Below the pieces are notes generated by a model. It ran no database searches. It was not told the origin of the DNA and was given only the letters and a program-made list of their open reading frames with translations. 15,953 nucleotides of DNA from CAYRIF01 sp964424205 (lineage in GTDB: Bacteria > Bacteroidota > Bacteroidia > Cytophagales > Cyclobacteriaceae), in contig CAYRIF010000054.1 of the NCBI GenBank assembly GCA_964424205.1, positions 1 through 15,953 of the forward strand, in the 5' to 3' direction. Made by a program: the position numbers and the translations under genes. Shown in pieces: positions 7,298-14,060 of this stretch (positions within the stretch are counted from its first letter, which is position 1; the number at the start of each line of letters is the position of its first letter).

Positions 7298-8413
7298 TTA
7301 GGCGTCTTTGCGTTTGTTATAGGCTCTTAGTTTTTTGATTTCTGAAATTCCCTCTGAAAATGTCATGTACCGAACTCCCTGCTCATGATTCTGTTTGCTG
7401 ATTTTATAGAGCATCTTTACGTGATGAAAAATTGCATTATAGGCTTCAAGCAACGTCGTCCCTGGATGATATATATGTCCCGGCTCTGAACCTGCTCCGT
7501 TGAGTTCAAGAATTTTAATGTTTTTACCCTTATACAAATCTTCTATGCTTTTGCATCTTAAATCAAACCTTCCGAAATAAAAACCATCAATTGTTTTTGC
7601 GATTTTATCAAAAGTTGCATCAAGTCTTTTATTAATAATATGATTGCCATTTAAAAATGCTGTTCCCCTGCAATGATTTCCAATTGGCTCTAATTCCATT
7701 ATTTTACCATTTCTTAAAACCTTTTTCATTGTTTTTCCCAACCGTACTTCTAAATCCGTCATGATTACTTTTGCCCTTGGTATTCTCATGGCCAATTCTT
7801 TAATAGTAGATTGACCATCACCGATTACGCTAAGCATATCTTTCACAACTATAGAGCTAACCCTTCCTGTTTCTTCATTGGGTAACCGGTAGTAAAAAAC
7901 CCCCATCTCGATTGGATAATCGATATATTCTTGAATCAAAAAATCTACTTTGATCTTGGAAAGATACTTTTCAACAGCCGCTTCATTTTCTATTTTCTCT
8001 ACAAACGACCCACGCTCTCCAATGTCAGGTTTAAAAATTAGTGGAAAATGAAGGTTCTCTTTTTTTAAGATTCCCTGAATTTGATTAGCAGTAGCATCGT
8101 ACTTTATATAAATTGTCTTGGGCTTTAGTTCCTCTTTTATTAGGTCAAAGATTTTAATTTTTGATTCTCCTAACATACCGCCGTTTTCTATGGATGGATT
8201 TGAGGCTGAAAAGAAAAAAAATGACCTTGCTTTTAAAACCAGCCAAGCCCAATAAATAAAAACAGGAATATACACTAGACCAAAAGGCCAATATTCCCAA
8301 TTAGTTATTTTTATCCATATTTTATTCCGGGATGACTCCTTTGCTGGAGAATTCTTTATTGTGGGTGGTTCTCTTAGGGTTGGGAATTCCGAAATGTTCA
8401 CATGAGCACTCAT
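7298..8413 (-). CDS. membrane-anchored ATP-grasp ligase (D-Ala-D-Ala ligase-like, substrate unknown)
   Basis: A 371-residue protein. After a polar N-terminus of about 38 residues comes NWEYWPFG and one hydrophobic segment (about 43-69), which probably anchors it to the inner membrane. The ATP-grasp fold follows. FKPDIGERG (127-135) matches the ATP-grasp small-loop region, FLIQEYI (158-164) the adenine-binding segment, GRFDLR (281-286) the first metal-binding strand, and ILELNGAGSEP (301-311) carries the Glu303 and Asn305 expected to bind Mg-ATP. Close relatives in Bacteroidota are often labelled D-alanine-D-alanine ligase, but the anchor and divergent N-terminal half argue against a simple Ddl role. 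Carboxylate-amine ligation is the safe statement. No in-frame Met occurs between the start and residue 80, so the start is secure. It sits 18 nt after the DinB-like gene and 5 nt before the exporter. Confidence 0.8.
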   Translation of the reverse strand: MSAHVNISEFPTLREPPTIKNSPAKESSRNKIWIKITNWEYWPFGLVYIPVFIYWAWLVLKARSFFFFSASNPSIENGGMLGESKIKIFDLIKEELKPKTIYIKYDATANQIQGILKKENLHFPLIFKPDIGERGSFVEKIENEAAVEKYLSKIKVDFLIQEYIDYPIEMGVFYYRLPNEETGRVSSIVVKDMLSVIGDGQSTIKELAMRIPRAKVIMTDLEVRLGKTMKKVLRNGKIMELEPIGNHCRGTAFLNGNHIINKRLDATFDKIAKTIDGFYFGRFDLRCKSIEDLYKGKNIKILELNGAGSEPGHIYHPGTTLLEAYNAIFHHVKMLYKISKQNHEQGVRYMTFSEGISEIKKLRAYNKRKDA

Positions 8414-8431
8414 AATAATTAACCGCTAAAA

Positions 8432-8956
8432 TTATTGCACACTTTCCTGTTCGTTTTTATATCGTATTGTAGATGATGCCACACCAAATCCTTCTGGAAT
8501 ATTTACATAGCTGGCAACCGTATTAAGTCCTATTCTTATCAAAGCCATATGGTGAACAGCGTGCTCTACATTGTACGCTAATTCCCTATTTAGATTTGTT
8601 TCAATAACAATGTTCTGTTCTTCTTCGATGGCATAGTCCACCTCAAGGTTGAACTGGTAGTTGCTTTCTGCTTTTTGAATAAAATCAATATTGCGATTAA
8701 GTATTGTTAATGTTTGAATGCTATCTTCTTCAATAGACTTATCATGTTTTCTTTTATCATAATTAACTGTCCCCAAAGTGTATCCGTCAAAAAGACAGGT
8801 AAAAAATTCTATTGTATGTCTTGTATGTTGACCAATGGTTGCCCCATTCAATATAGCTACTGGGGCTATAAAGTCTTCGTTTTTAACCTGTACAATGGTA
8901 TCTTCTAATTGTTTGAGAATTCTAATTGCCGCCAATTTTAATTTCGTATTCACCAT
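8432..8956 (-). CDS. DinB/YfiT-like putative metalloenzyme
   Basis: A 174-residue, mostly helical protein resembling the DinB/YfiT four-helix-bundle superfamily. The expected metal-binding histidines are visible: GQHTRH (residues 42-47, His44 or His47) in helix 2, and the HxxxH pair His132/His136 in EHAVHHMALIRIG. The family contains thiol-dependent transferases, including bacillithiol S-transferases, and many uncharacterised stress proteins. A bacillithiol-linked role is plausible because ypdA lies about 3 kb away, but this is inference. It is the first gene of the DinB/ATP-grasp/LysE set. Its leader holds a large imperfect dyad (8990-9033) and no strong promoter match. Confidence 0.75.
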   Translation of the reverse strand: MVNTKLKLAAIRILKQLEDTIVQVKNEDFIAPVAILNGATIGQHTRHTIEFFTCLFDGYTLGTVNYDKRKHDKSIEEDSIQTLTILNRNIDFIQKAESNYQFNLEVDYAIEEEQNIVIETNLNRELAYNVEHAVHHMALIRIGLNTVASYVNIPEGFGVASSTIRYKNEQESVQ

Positions 8957-8989
8957 TTTATTTTTTCAATGTTTGTTTATCATACACTT

Positions 8990-9033
8990 ACTACAAATAT
9001 TGTATTAATAAAAATTAATACATATGTTGTAGT
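8990..9033. repeat. 44-bp imperfect palindrome upstream of the DinB-like gene
   Basis: The inner arms TGTATTAAT (9001-9009) and ATTAATACA (9014-9022) pair perfectly across a 4-nt loop. The outer arms ACTACAA (8990-8996) and TTGTAGT (9027-9033) also pair perfectly, separated from the inner stem by a 4x4 mismatch. It lies 34 nt before the DinB-like ATG and downstream of the YHS gene. The stem is AT-only in its core and no U-run follows in the leftward direction, so an intrinsic terminator is unlikely. An operator or a leader structure fits better. Confidence 0.45.
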
Positions 9034-9077
9034 GGTGTTTCACATAAAGTATAGTACTGTTTTTATTGTAAAAAAGT

Positions 9078-9122
9078 TCATTTTACAGCTTCTTTCCAAT
9101 TTGCAATCGCTTGTTTTTTTAA
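9078..9122 (-). other. out-of-frame C-terminal coding remnant of the YHS gene
   Basis: In the frame shifted relative to the YHS gene, the minus strand reads LKKQAIANWKEAVK and then TGA at 9080-9078. This is the kind of Lys/Trp helix that ends related exported YHS proteins. Adding one A to the A5 run at 9123-9127 joins it in frame after WNK. Confidence 0.6.
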
Positions 9123-9538
9123 TTTTTGTTCCACGATTTCAGTGTATTTGTGAAGCCAAAGTTATAAAATAGATTGAGTTTTCCTTCAACTATTTTGTAT
9201 GTCATTGGATCAATTTTTACTTTTTCTCCCTTTAACCCCATGGCGTACGCACACCATCCGCCATATGCTGGCTCGTATTTCTTAGGATCAGCAACGAATT
9301 TTTTTCTGTTATTCGTACTTGAAAAATGGTATTGAACGCCATTGTAATTATACGCAAATTTTATTTCTCCTTTTGTTGGCGTTTCATCTATAAAATAACT
9401 CACTGGATCATACCCTTGAATTGCTACATTTTGTTTATCAATATTATACTGTTTTCTGCTTTTTGTAACTGTACTTTGAGCCTCTGCCGTGCCCATCGTT
9501 ATTATACCAAAAAACAATACAACTATTACCTTTTTCAT
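9119..9538 (-). CDS. exported YHS-domain protein, apparent 3' frameshift
   Basis: The best start is the ATG at 9538. It gives a Sec signal (MKKVIVVLFF, cleavage near GTAEAQ, residue 21) and overlaps the recX stop as ATGA, so the genes look translationally coupled. An in-frame start 8 codons upstream would put charged residues before the signal. The YHS domain follows: GYDPVSYF (42-49), then YHFSSTNNRKKFVADPKKY (70-88) and EPAYGGWCAYAMG (89-101), including the conserved GGWCAYA. YHS domains are linked to metal or redox proteins; the role of this periplasmic type is not established. The frame stops after 139 residues at WNKN, while a neighbouring frame continues with a plausible native tail, so the protein has probably lost about 14 residues through a 1-base deletion or a sequence error. 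Confidence 0.85.
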   Translation of the reverse strand: MKKVIVVLFFGIITMGTAEAQSTVTKSRKQYNIDKQNVAIQGYDPVSYFIDETPTKGEIKFAYNYNGVQYHFSSTNNRKKFVADPKKYEPAYGGWCAYAMGLKGEKVKIDPMTYKIVEGKLNLFYNFGFTNTLKSWNKN

Positions 9539-10008
9539 TTCATACTTTTTATCGTCTCCCAAATTAGTCCTTCTTCATATCCTTTTCCTACTAAGTAACG
9601 AGCAATTTTTCCGTTTCGTTTAAAAACATCTTCTTCTGTCGTAAAGGCGACCTTTTTGCCAATTAATCCTTCTAACGTTTTTTTATACTCCTCGGGGTCA
9701 ATTTCTTCCATCCCTTTTTTAACACAATACGGCGAAAGGTGAAATTGTTTCAGTCTCATTAAAATTTTTCTTCTTCCCCATTTTTTTATTCTAAACTTTC
9801 CTGAAACATAGGATTTGGCAAATCGTTCCTCATTGATAAAATTATCTAAAATTAAAGCAGCAATAATCTCTTCTACAACATCTTCCCATAAACCATAAGA
9901 ATACAGTTTATCTCTGACTTGCTGTTGTGTTCTTTCTTGATAGGCACAATATGCGGCGGCTTTTAATTTTGCTTCTTTCGGAGAAATGACTTTATTGGAC
10001 TTGTCCAT
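9535..10008 (-). CDS. recX: RecX regulatory protein
   Basis: A 157-residue, basic, all-helical protein of typical RecX length. The first repeat shows the family pattern AAAYCAYQERTQQQVRDKLYS (residues 17-37, split as AAAYCAYQER and TQQQVRDKLYS). NFINEERFAKSYVSGKFRIK (56-75) and KWGRRKILMRLK (76-87) form the well-conserved central stretch. RecX binds RecA filaments and modulates recombination and SOS activity in the cytoplasm. The start lies 5 nt after the histidine kinase stop, and its own stop overlaps the YHS start. It is therefore the middle gene of a three-gene leftward unit. recA is not in the window, so recX is expressed here apart from its target. Confidence 0.9.
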   Translation of the reverse strand: MDKSNKVISPKEAKLKAAAYCAYQERTQQQVRDKLYSYGLWEDVVEEIIAALILDNFINEERFAKSYVSGKFRIKKWGRRKILMRLKQFHLSPYCVKKGMEEIDPEEYKKTLEGLIGKKVAFTTEEDVFKRNGKIARYLVGKGYEEGLIWETIKSMK

Positions 10009-10013
10009 TAACT

Positions 10014-11720
10014 TTAAGAAACGATGGTTTCTTCTTCTGGTAATAGCAAATAGAATTTGGTGCCCACATCAACTTTACTGTCAAATGTGATATCCGATTG
10101 GAGTTTTTCTGCTGCTTTCCTAGCAATATACAAGCCCAAACCATTTCCCTTTGATTTTTCTGATGCTCTGAAAAACATGCTGAATATCTTATGGTAAAAG
10201 TTAAGCGGAATGCCAATACCATTATCTTCTACCTCCATCACTACTTTACCGTCTTTTCTATAAAATGAAAGCCTAATAAACGGCTCTTTATCAACATTTG
10301 CCCTAAATGCCAATGAGTTTTCAATCAGTCGCTCACAAACAATCAATAAAAGATTCATATCCGAAGTTAACTTTAATCCTTTTTCGATATTCGTTTCAAA
10401 AGTTATCTCCAAATCCGAAAACTTTTTACCAAAGTCATTTTGTATGATGTCAATAATTTGATAAAAATCAATTTCTGATTGTTCTGTTGCTTGATTTATT
10501 ACATTTACCAATAATAGTTTTGCCAAAATCTGATTGGCATTATTGGCTGTGTCTTGTAGTATTTTAAGGTAACTCATTTGCTCTTCATGATCTACCTCAA
10601 GTTGGGCAATTTGTGAAAGCCCTAAAATACTAGCAATTGGTCCGCGTAAATCATGCGAAGCTCTATAAATGAATAAATCTAACTCATGATTAGCAAGAAT
10701 TAGTTCTTCATTGGTCTTTTTTAATTTTGTTGTTCTCTCATTAACCATTTTTTCTAATGACTGGTTGGATGCGAGAAGCTCTTCATTGGTTTTTTTGATG
10801 TTTGATTGTGCATCGGCGAGGAGCTGGTTTTTTTCTATGATTTCTCTATGATTTTTTTCTATCTCTTCTTTTTGGATTTCTATTTCTCTTGCTCGCTCCC
10901 TCGTTAATAGTGCGGCCGATTGCAGTTCCTCATACGCCTCTTGTAAATCTGCCTGACTATCTACCAAACTATTATTGGTGTCTTTCAGCTTATTTAATAA
11001 GTCGGTGTTGTTTGCGTGACTGGTTTCAAGTTTTAAATTTATTTTCTGTAATTCATTATTTGATTCTTTCTCGCTTTTAAGTAACCTTGAAATTCTTTTT
11101 TCAAACCTTTGGTTAACCCTTCGTAAAAACACAAACCCTAGTGTTAAAAAAATGAACGAGGCTAGGGAAGCTATCTTTACAAAATAAAGTCTTTTTTGTA
11201 GTGGTTCATAATAATCAACTGCTCCGAAAACTACGCTTTGGATTTCTTCGAAAAACAGTAGGCTGAACATGATAATGCTAAGTCCAAATGCGTTTTTTAA
11301 TTTTTTTCTACTGTCCAACAACGTTGCCGGCAAAACAAGCATGGCCAATATTGTAAACCTTGGGACAGTATAAAAAGCGATGTTTCTGTGGTCAGCATTT
11401 ATAAGCTGATTGTAAGGAACAATAAACACAAATGCCAATGGCATAATAATACACAATGAAATTCTTGTGAAGTTTATAAATCCCGCTTTATTAAAAATCG
11501 GGATGCTGGAGAGGTAAACAATTAGAAATGAAGTGGTAATAGTAACGTAATACTTTTCAAGATAAATTGTTTGAATTATATTAAATACTAAAAGAATAAC
11601 CGCCAAAGTAATACTCGCAAGGTTGCTTAGAATAACCCTTTTTTTCAAGCCATCTGGCATCTCCCAATAGACACCAAAGTAGATTATTTGAATTATTTTT
11701 TTATACAACTCCTTAAACAT
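10014..11720 (-). CDS. membrane sensor histidine kinase with long coiled coil, orphan
   Basis: A 568-residue protein. Six hydrophobic segments fill about residues 29-201, forming a membrane sensor domain I do not recognise. A long coiled coil rich in Glu, Lys, Asn and Gln follows (about 203-345). The HisKA dimerisation domain has its H-box at YRASHDLRGP (352-361), with His356 as the phosphoacceptor. The ATPase domain shows the N-box RLIENSL (Asn468), G1 EDNGIGIP (498-505), the F-box FYHKIFSMFFRAS (508-520) and G2 KGNGLGLYIARK (524-535), so the kinase looks catalytically complete. No response regulator is adjacent, so its partner must be encoded elsewhere. It is followed after 5 nt by recX. 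A near-consensus -7 element lies about 25 nt upstream of the start. Confidence 0.92.
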   Translation of the reverse strand: MFKELYKKIIQIIYFGVYWEMPDGLKKRVILSNLASITLAVILLVFNIIQTIYLEKYYVTITTSFLIVYLSSIPIFNKAGFINFTRISLCIIMPLAFVFIVPYNQLINADHRNIAFYTVPRFTILAMLVLPATLLDSRKKLKNAFGLSIIMFSLLFFEEIQSVVFGAVDYYEPLQKRLYFVKIASLASFIFLTLGFVFLRRVNQRFEKRISRLLKSEKESNNELQKINLKLETSHANNTDLLNKLKDTNNSLVDSQADLQEAYEELQSAALLTRERAREIEIQKEEIEKNHREIIEKNQLLADAQSNIKKTNEELLASNQSLEKMVNERTTKLKKTNEELILANHELDLFIYRASHDLRGPIASILGLSQIAQLEVDHEEQMSYLKILQDTANNANQILAKLLLVNVINQATEQSEIDFYQIIDIIQNDFGKKFSDLEITFETNIEKGLKLTSDMNLLLIVCERLIENSLAFRANVDKEPFIRLSFYRKDGKVVMEVEDNGIGIPLNFYHKIFSMFFRASEKSKGNGLGLYIARKAAEKLQSDITFDSKVDVGTKFYLLLPEEETIVS

Positions 11721-11745
11721 TCCCCTTAATAAAATGATTGTTCAC

Positions 11746-11753
11746 CCAATATA
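11746..11753 (-). promoter_or_regulatory. candidate -7 element for the kinase-recX-YHS operon
   Basis: The minus strand reads TATATTGG, one base off the Bacteroidota TAnnTTTG consensus, about 25 nt before the kinase ATG. No clear TTTG is found 19 nt upstream, so the call is weak. Confidence 0.25.
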
Positions 11754-11775
11754 CACTAAAAAATAATAACACTGC

Positions 11776-11794
11776 TTGGCTCACCCAAAGCCAA
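11776..11794 (-). terminator. candidate hairpin terminator after ypdA
   Basis: TTGGCT (11776-11781) and AGCCAA (11789-11794) form a 6-bp stem with a 7-nt loop, 56 nt past the ypdA stop. A T-rich stretch follows on the minus strand, but only after about 5-10 nt, so it is a modest intrinsic terminator at best. Confidence 0.35.
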
Positions 11795-11850
11795 CATACA
11801 AATCTGCATAATAAAACCCACTTTTCGTAAATATTTCGGGGAATAAAACA

Positions 11851-12846
11851 CTATTGCTGCTGCTTTTCTTGTTTTTCTCTTTTAAAATTTATTGCCTTTA
11901 TAATAATATCCGCGTGAATGCGTGAATTCTCAATAAACCACTTGTGTGTTTGTAGCCCTCCGCAAACTACCCCCGCTAAATAAACACCTGTGACATTGGT
12001 CTCGTTTGTTTTTGAATTATATACTGGCGTTTTGAATTTGTCACCTTGGTTCTCGATTCCTAGCATTTCTAAAAAATCAAAATTTGGTTTGTAGCCTGTC
12101 ATTGCCAAAACATAGTCATTATCTATTGTCACTTTTCCGTTTGGTGTATCAATCTGCACGGTCGCCGCTGTTATTTTGGAAATAGTAGCATTAAAATACG
12201 CTTTGATTTCTCCTTCTTTGATTCTATTTTCAATATCCGGTTTTGCCCAATATTTCACCCTGTCGCTTATCTTATCTTCACGAATAACCATTGTCACTTC
12301 TGCTCCTTTTCTATAAGTTTCCAATGCAACATCAATAGCAGAGTTGGCAGCACCAACCACTACCACTTTTTGCGCAAAATATGGATGTGGCTCTTTGTAA
12401 TAATGCTTTACTTTTGGTAGCGTCTCTCCTTTAACATTCATTTTGTACGGCAAATCATAAAAGCCCGTTGCTAGAATAATTGCTTTGGCAGCATACTTTG
12501 CTTTAGCCGATGCTATTCTGAAAACATCTTTTTTGTTTACTTCCTTTATTTCTTCGTACAGTTTTAGGTTCAACTGCCAGGTAGTTGCCACACGTCTGTA
12601 ATATTCGAGGGCTTCTGAGCGTGTTGGTTTAGGTGCGTGAGAAATAAAAGGAACACCACCAATTTCTAATCTTTCCGATGTCGAAAAAAAGGTCATATTC
12701 GACGGATAGTGGTACAATGAATTGACCAAACACCCTTTGTCTATAATTAAATAACTCATTCCTGCTTTTTTTGCCTCAATCCCGCATGCAAGCCCAATTG
12801 GACCTGCACCAATAATAACTACGTCAAATACCTTGTTTTTAGACAT
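11851..12846 (-). CDS. ypdA: YpdA-type putative bacillithiol disulfide reductase
   Basis: A 331-residue two-dinucleotide-binding flavoprotein of the YpdA/Bdr family. The FAD loop is VVIIGAGPIGLACGIEAKKAG (residues 9-29, core GAGPIG at 13-18). The NADPH loop is VVVVGAANSAIDVALETYRK (161-180). The family's second FAD contact is GVYLAGVVCGG (287-297), with Cys295. YpdA proteins have no CxxC pair and are thought to recycle oxidised bacillithiol with NADPH in the cytoplasm; none is seen here either. The C-terminus ends in a Gln/Lys-rich tail. The gene is transcribed alone, divergently from the DUF2911 gene, and has a perfect TAnnTTTG element upstream. Its presence implies that the organism makes bacillithiol, although no bsh gene is in the window. 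Confidence 0.92.
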   Translation of the reverse strand: MSKNKVFDVVIIGAGPIGLACGIEAKKAGMSYLIIDKGCLVNSLYHYPSNMTFFSTSERLEIGGVPFISHAPKPTRSEALEYYRRVATTWQLNLKLYEEIKEVNKKDVFRIASAKAKYAAKAIILATGFYDLPYKMNVKGETLPKVKHYYKEPHPYFAQKVVVVGAANSAIDVALETYRKGAEVTMVIREDKISDRVKYWAKPDIENRIKEGEIKAYFNATISKITAATVQIDTPNGKVTIDNDYVLAMTGYKPNFDFLEMLGIENQGDKFKTPVYNSKTNETNVTGVYLAGVVCGGLQTHKWFIENSRIHADIIIKAINFKREKQEKQQQ

Positions 12847-12871
12847 TCTTTTTTTGTTTTATCCCAAAAAA

Positions 12872-12879
12872 CAAATATA
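12872..12879 (-). promoter_or_regulatory. -7 promoter element for ypdA
   Basis: The minus strand reads TATATTTG, a perfect match to the Bacteroidota TAnnTTTG -7 consensus, ending 25 nt before the ypdA ATG. The implied leader of roughly 20 nt is typical. The -33 region 19 nt further up is not a good TTTG match. Confidence 0.5.
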
Positions 12880-12944
12880 GTAACCGCTCATCTATAATAA
12901 TTCACCTTTTAACCTTTTCTGTCATTCTATTTCCTTTTTTTATT

Positions 12945-12952
12945 TACCTTCG
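12945..12952 (+). promoter_or_regulatory. candidate -7 element for the DUF2911 gene
   Basis: TACCTTCG has one mismatch to TAnnTTTG and lies 18 nt before the ATG at 12971. With the ypdA element on the other strand, it places divergent promoters within the 124-bp gap. No clear -33 box is visible. Confidence 0.35.
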
Positions 12953-12970
12953 GGAAATTAATAAAAAGCT

Positions 12971-13531
12971 ATGAAGCGTACAATTATACTTATTATCGGA
13001 TTGGTCTTTGCTGGCCTTGTCGGCAATATTGTATATACCATGATTACTACTAAATCTCACAGCCCCGAAGCAGTGGCGCGTTATAGTAAAAACAACACCA
13101 CCATTACAGTAAAATATTGCCAACCTTACAAAAAAGGTCGATTGCTTTTTGGTAATCCTGGTTCTGAGGCACTGGAATTTTATGGTCTCCCTTGGCGAAC
13201 TGGTGCAAATGAGGCTACAGAAATTTCAACTACGCAAGATTTGAAATTTGATAATCATATATTGAAGGCAGGAAATTATTCCATTTATTCCATCCCTAAT
13301 GAAAAGGAATGGACTATTATATTTAACACAAAGACCGGATACTGGGGCAAGTCTTTTTTTGGTTCTCCTTTTGATACTACCAAGGATGTTTTGAGAGTAA
13401 CCGCTCCTCGATTAAAAAATAATGAAAGTGTTGAGCAATTCACCATTAATTTTGTCGAAACAGAAAATACGCTTGCATTACAATTACTCTGGGGTGAAGT
13501 TAAGGTTGACGTGCCCTTTGATATCTTATGA
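12971..13531 (+). CDS. DUF2911 domain protein, membrane-anchored or exported
   Basis: A 186-residue protein. Residues 1-24 are a basic start plus a hydrophobic segment (KRTIILIIGLVFAGLVGNIV), which is a signal peptide or N-terminal anchor without a lipobox. The DUF2911 domain covers most of the rest: VKYCQPYKKGR (48-58), LPWRTGANEAT (73-83), LKAGNYSIYSIP (98-109) and EWTIIFN (112-118), all hallmarks of the family. DUF2911 proteins are common exported beta-rich proteins of Bacteroidota with no established function, and I can add none. The gene is monocistronic and meets the rhodanese gene tail to tail with only 4 bp between the stops, so there is no separate terminator between them. Confidence 0.88.
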   Translation: MKRTIILIIGLVFAGLVGNIVYTMITTKSHSPEAVARYSKNNTTITVKYCQPYKKGRLLFGNPGSEALEFYGLPWRTGANEATEISTTQDLKFDNHILKAGNYSIYSIPNEKEWTIIFNTKTGYWGKSFFGSPFDTTKDVLRVTAPRLKNNESVEQFTINFVETENTLALQLLWGEVKVDVPFDIL

Positions 13532-13535
13532 AGAA

Positions 13536-13931
13536 TCAATCACAATGACAACTAATATCAACTACCTGCTGCCCACTTTTTCCTTCGGTGCGGTAACCGT
13601 CTCTCTTCCACCAATCTAATCCACCCAATAATTCTTTGGTGCGAAACCCTAGTTTTGTCATTTTCAAAGCGCCTTTTGTTGAGGCATTACAACCAATGCC
13701 ATCACAATAAGTTACGTATAAAAAATCTTTGTCCAAATGAACTGTATTTTGTTCGTCCATAATTTGGTGGTGCAGGCTAATTGCCTGTGGAATGTGCTCA
13801 TTTTCGTATGCCTCTTCTGAGCGGGCATCTATGACAATCATTTTACTTTTCTTTTCCATCGCCTGATTTACATCCCACGAATCTATTTCAAATTTTAACT
13901 TATTTTCAAAATGATTGATTGCTGCTTTCAT
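13536..13931 (-). CDS. single-domain rhodanese-like protein with C-terminal Cys-His-Cys
   Basis: A 131-residue cytoplasmic protein with one rhodanese domain. MIVIDARSEEAYENEHIPQA (31-50) is the conserved CH2 region with the DxR motif. LYVTYCDGIGCNAS (71-84) is the active-site loop, with Cys76 as the persulfide-forming nucleophile and a second Cys81 in the loop. LGGLDWWKRDGY (102-113) is the usual end of the domain. Rhodaneses carry sulfane sulfur between thiols. The loop differs from the common CxxGxR type because it lacks the Arg. The protein ends SCHCD, adding two more cysteines (128 and 130) that could bind metal or relay persulfide. It is divergent from the hydrolase operon; TAATATTG at 13951-13944 on the minus strand is a weak -7 candidate. 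Confidence 0.85.
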   Translation of the reverse strand: MKAAINHFENKLKFEIDSWDVNQAMEKKSKMIVIDARSEEAYENEHIPQAISLHHQIMDEQNTVHLDKDFLYVTYCDGIGCNASTKGALKMTKLGFRTKELLGGLDWWKRDGYRTEGKSGQQVVDISCHCD

Positions 13932-14017
13932 AAATTTTTACTACAATATTAAGAAAAAAAATTGAGGCGAAAAATGAAAGTTTTTGATGATATACATGAA
14001 ATAGATGCATACATTGG

Positions 14018-14040
14018 TTCATAATTTATTCATAACTTTG
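14018..14040 (+). promoter_or_regulatory. promoter and 11-bp-spaced direct repeats for the hydrolase-LysR-GNAT operon
   Basis: TAACTTTG at 14033-14040 matches the TAnnTTTG -7 consensus perfectly and lies 20 nt before the ATG at 14061. TTCATAA occurs twice (14018-14024 and 14029-14035), exactly 11 bp apart and so on one face of the helix, with the second copy overlapping the -7 box. An upstream ATGAA (13996-14000) is inverted relative to TTCAT. This suits an operator for the operon's own LysR regulator, but that is inference. Confidence 0.5.
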
Positions 14041-14060
14041 TATTAGGTTTGTTTATTTCT

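Noticed and set aside
9326..9598. 90-codon plus-strand frame with a hydrophobic character
   Set aside because: It is antisense to the YHS and recX genes. Its hydrophobicity reflects the complement of Lys/Asn-rich codons.
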